NCBI GenBank assembly: GCA_913057825.1
Contig: CAJXOW010000011.1
Coordinates: 1 to 64,000, forward strand
Origin: an uncultured Balneolaceae bacterium
Lineage (GTDB): Bacteria > Bacteroidota > Rhodothermia > Balneolales > Balneolaceae
Reading direction: 5' to 3'
DNA length: 64,000 bases
Position numbers and translations under genes: made by a program. Below, one piece after another: positions 62,462 to 64,000 of the stretch. The notes under the pieces are model-generated. The model did not search any database. It saw only the letters and a list, made by a program, of their open reading frames with translations, and was not told the DNA's origin. Each line of letters starts with the position of its first letter. Position 1 is the first letter of the stretch.

Positions 62462-63055
62462 CTAGTGGTCGGACTGGTAGAGGCCATTATTTTGAATAAT
62501 TTCAATAACGGCTTCGGGCAGATATTCCGTCACATCCTCCCCTTTCTGCACCATAGAACGAATTTCAGAAGAGGAAATATCTACCGGTTCGTGGTCTACA
62601 AACTGAACATGTTTTTTAATACGATCATCGATATTGCCGGCATCAAAGCCGGGACGCCGAGCCACAATCAAGTCGCAGTAATCGAGAATTTCCCGGTAGC
62701 GATACCATTCGCTAAAATGAACCAGGCTGTCCTCACCGATACACAGAGAATACCGGTGACCCGGGTGATTACGGGTTATATATTCCAGTGTTTGAATAGT
62801 ATATGTTGGTCGCGGAAGGATATTTTCAATGGTAGAAATGCTGACTGAGGAAAGACCTTCAAAAGCTTGTTCCAACATACGCTCACGGTAAATAAACGGA
62901 GCGTGAACCTTTTGCGTCTTATGCGGCGGATCCGGTGTCAGCAGCACCCACAGCTCATCAATGAAGCCAGACTGGACAAAAGCGTCGGCAATGCTTAAGT
63001 GTCCATTATGCACCGGATCGAATGTGCCGCCAAACAGACCTATCGAAGCATTCAT
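62462..63055 (-). CDS. nadD: Nicotinate-nucleotide adenylyltransferase NadD
   Basis: NadD adenylates nicotinate mononucleotide to deamido-NAD. The 197-residue protein has GLFGGTFDPVHNGHLSIAD with the T/HxGH nucleotidyl-transfer motif, RYSLCIGEDSLVHFSEWY and the late SSSEIRSMV-type motif (VDISSSEIRSMVQKGE). The length is normal. It lies 6 bp downstream of bamD on the same strand and is likely co-transcribed. Confidence 0.95.
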   Translation of the reverse strand: MNASIGLFGGTFDPVHNGHLSIADAFVQSGFIDELWVLLTPDPPHKTQKVHAPFIYRERMLEQAFEGLSSVSISTIENILPRPTYTIQTLEYITRNHPGHRYSLCIGEDSLVHFSEWYRYREILDYCDLIVARRPGFDAGNIDDRIKKHVQFVDHEPVDISSSEIRSMVQKGEDVTEYLPEAVIEIIQNNGLYQSDH

Positions 63056-63061
63056 CGATAA

Positions 63062-63949
63062 TCAAGAATTATCAGAATTGTTGCGACTTGCACTGGAATT
63101 CGACAGCGATTGTTGTTTTTCAGTATCCAATGGGGCCAATTCTTCTTCAGCCGTATTTAAATATTTTTCGGCTTGTTCACGATGTTCGCCCTCCGGGAAA
63201 AGTTGCAGATACTGCTCATAGCTGCTTATCGCCTTTTGGTAACGTTCTACCCTTTTAGATTGCACACTTCTTCGCGCAAACTGAATATAGGCAAAAATCT
63301 GTTTAACCAAGGCCTGTTCCGCCCATTTGGTTTCCGGATAGCGTTCGGTGGTTAGCCCGTAATAGATTGCGGCTGCCTCATACTTATCAACACGCTGGTA
63401 CAAGCGGGCTGACTCATACATTTTCCGGGCAAGTTTGGCTCGCATTTGATCGATGTATTCCGTCGCTTTATCCACTCGTTCAGAATCGGGGTAACGGGAT
63501 ATAAAGAGCTCAAACAACTCGATGGCCCTTCGAGTGTGTTTTTGGCTTAACTTATACTCGGGACTAAGTTCATAATAACACAGGGCTTGCTTGAAATCTG
63601 CATCTTGTTTTTGGTCTGACTGTGGATATAGTGTGCCAAACCTCTCATACTCCGATGCCGCAAGCAGGTACTGTTCATTCTTATAGTAAGTTTCCGCAAG
63701 CAAAAACTGCGCTTCACGTCCGATATCAGTTCCACGCCCTATACTGATGACCGTCTCAAACGCAGAAATAGCTTCTGGATATTCTTTTTTCTCATACATG
63801 TTTACGGCCTTCTTAAAAGCCTCTTCAAGGGTATCCCCCGGCCGTATAACCTTCTTGTTGGAACAGCCTGTGATCAACAGACCGACGACCAGGATAATAA
63901 TCCACTTGTAATGAGTTTGAATTAAACTGTATTCAGACAAATTGTGCAC
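63062..63949 (-). CDS. bamD: Outer-membrane assembly lipoprotein BamD
   Basis: BamD is the TPR lipoprotein of the Bam complex that inserts barrel proteins in the outer membrane. A signal with lipobox is present (WIIILVVGLLITGCSN, acylated Cys at residue 29). Five TPR-like helical pairs follow (YEKKEYPEAISAFETVI, AQFLLAETYYKNEQYLLAA, DKATEYIDQMRAKLARKMYE, YEAAAIYYGLTTERYPETKW and AISSYEQYLQLFPEG). The length of 295 residues is in the family range. The Ser/Asn-rich tail is likely disordered. Confidence 0.92.
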   Translation of the reverse strand: MHNLSEYSLIQTHYKWIIILVVGLLITGCSNKKVIRPGDTLEEAFKKAVNMYEKKEYPEAISAFETVISIGRGTDIGREAQFLLAETYYKNEQYLLAASEYERFGTLYPQSDQKQDADFKQALCYYELSPEYKLSQKHTRRAIELFELFISRYPDSERVDKATEYIDQMRAKLARKMYESARLYQRVDKYEAAAIYYGLTTERYPETKWAEQALVKQIFAYIQFARRSVQSKRVERYQKAISSYEQYLQLFPEGEHREQAEKYLNTAEEELAPLDTEKQQSLSNSSASRNNSDNS

Positions 63950-64000
63950 TTGTACAATATTTTAATTATGAATTGTTACCGTTCACGTTTTCCCAACCGG

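Overview
The window looks like a chromosomal segment of a Gram-negative bacterium of the Balneolota/Rhodothermota branch of the wider Bacteroidota group. This is an inference from several signs: three proteins end in type IX secretion type A sorting domains with the NYPNPFNP-type motif; there are lipoboxes, a BamD lipoprotein, a TonB and a GH97 enzyme; and the gene order infB-rbfA-truB-ribF-rpsO-pnp is complete on the left. IF-2 and PNPase are acidic, which would suit a marine or halophilic host. No rRNA, tRNA, CRISPR array, prophage or intact transposase gene was seen.

Layout. 1-7 kb (+): translation and RNA-metabolism operon (infB 3' part, rbfA, truB, ribF, rpsO, pnp), then an M16 protease. 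7-14.4 kb (-): three exported carbohydrate-active proteins (a Tat-exported trehalase/GH63-like enzyme, a second GH63-like enzyme, and a TIM-barrel protein fused to a formylglycine-generating-enzyme-like domain that lacks the catalytic cysteines). 14.6-18 kb: DoxX, TadA, a lipoprotein and a coiled-coil tail-anchored protein. 18-25.6 kb (-): three parvulin-type foldases, a MoxR ATPase and a vWA membrane protein. 25.6-26 kb: a CNT nucleoside transporter pseudogene reduced to its two ends. 26-34 kb: UvrD-like helicase, Der GTPase, a solitary NuoI, membrane proteins and lipoate ligase. 34-42 kb: cold-shock protein, Tricorn-like protease, TonB, and a retropepsin / RimK ATP-grasp / M14 deacylase / DUF952 cluster. 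42-47.6 kb: copper P-type ATPase beside a complete ba3-type cytochrome oxidase operon (subunits I, II, IIa). 47.7-55.5 kb: GH97, a UPF0489 (peptide-arginase-like) protein, lipoproteins, Mth938-like protein, thioesterase, SDR, a second cold-shock protein and a ribbon-helix-helix protein. 55.7-62.2 kb (-): three T9SS cargo proteins (orphan sorting-domain protein, subtilase, sulfatase). 62.4-64 kb (-): nadD and bamD.

The most unusual feature is a dispersed family of 163-184 bp palindromic elements. There are five full copies and one orphan arm, all intergenic. Each has a GC-rich core arm (ACCGGGCGGCGG), conserved inner blocks and a hypervariable centre. The outer stems differ from copy to copy but stay complementary within each copy, with compensatory changes at about seven paired positions. 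This looks like a structured RNA or DNA-hairpin mobile element that I cannot match to a named family.
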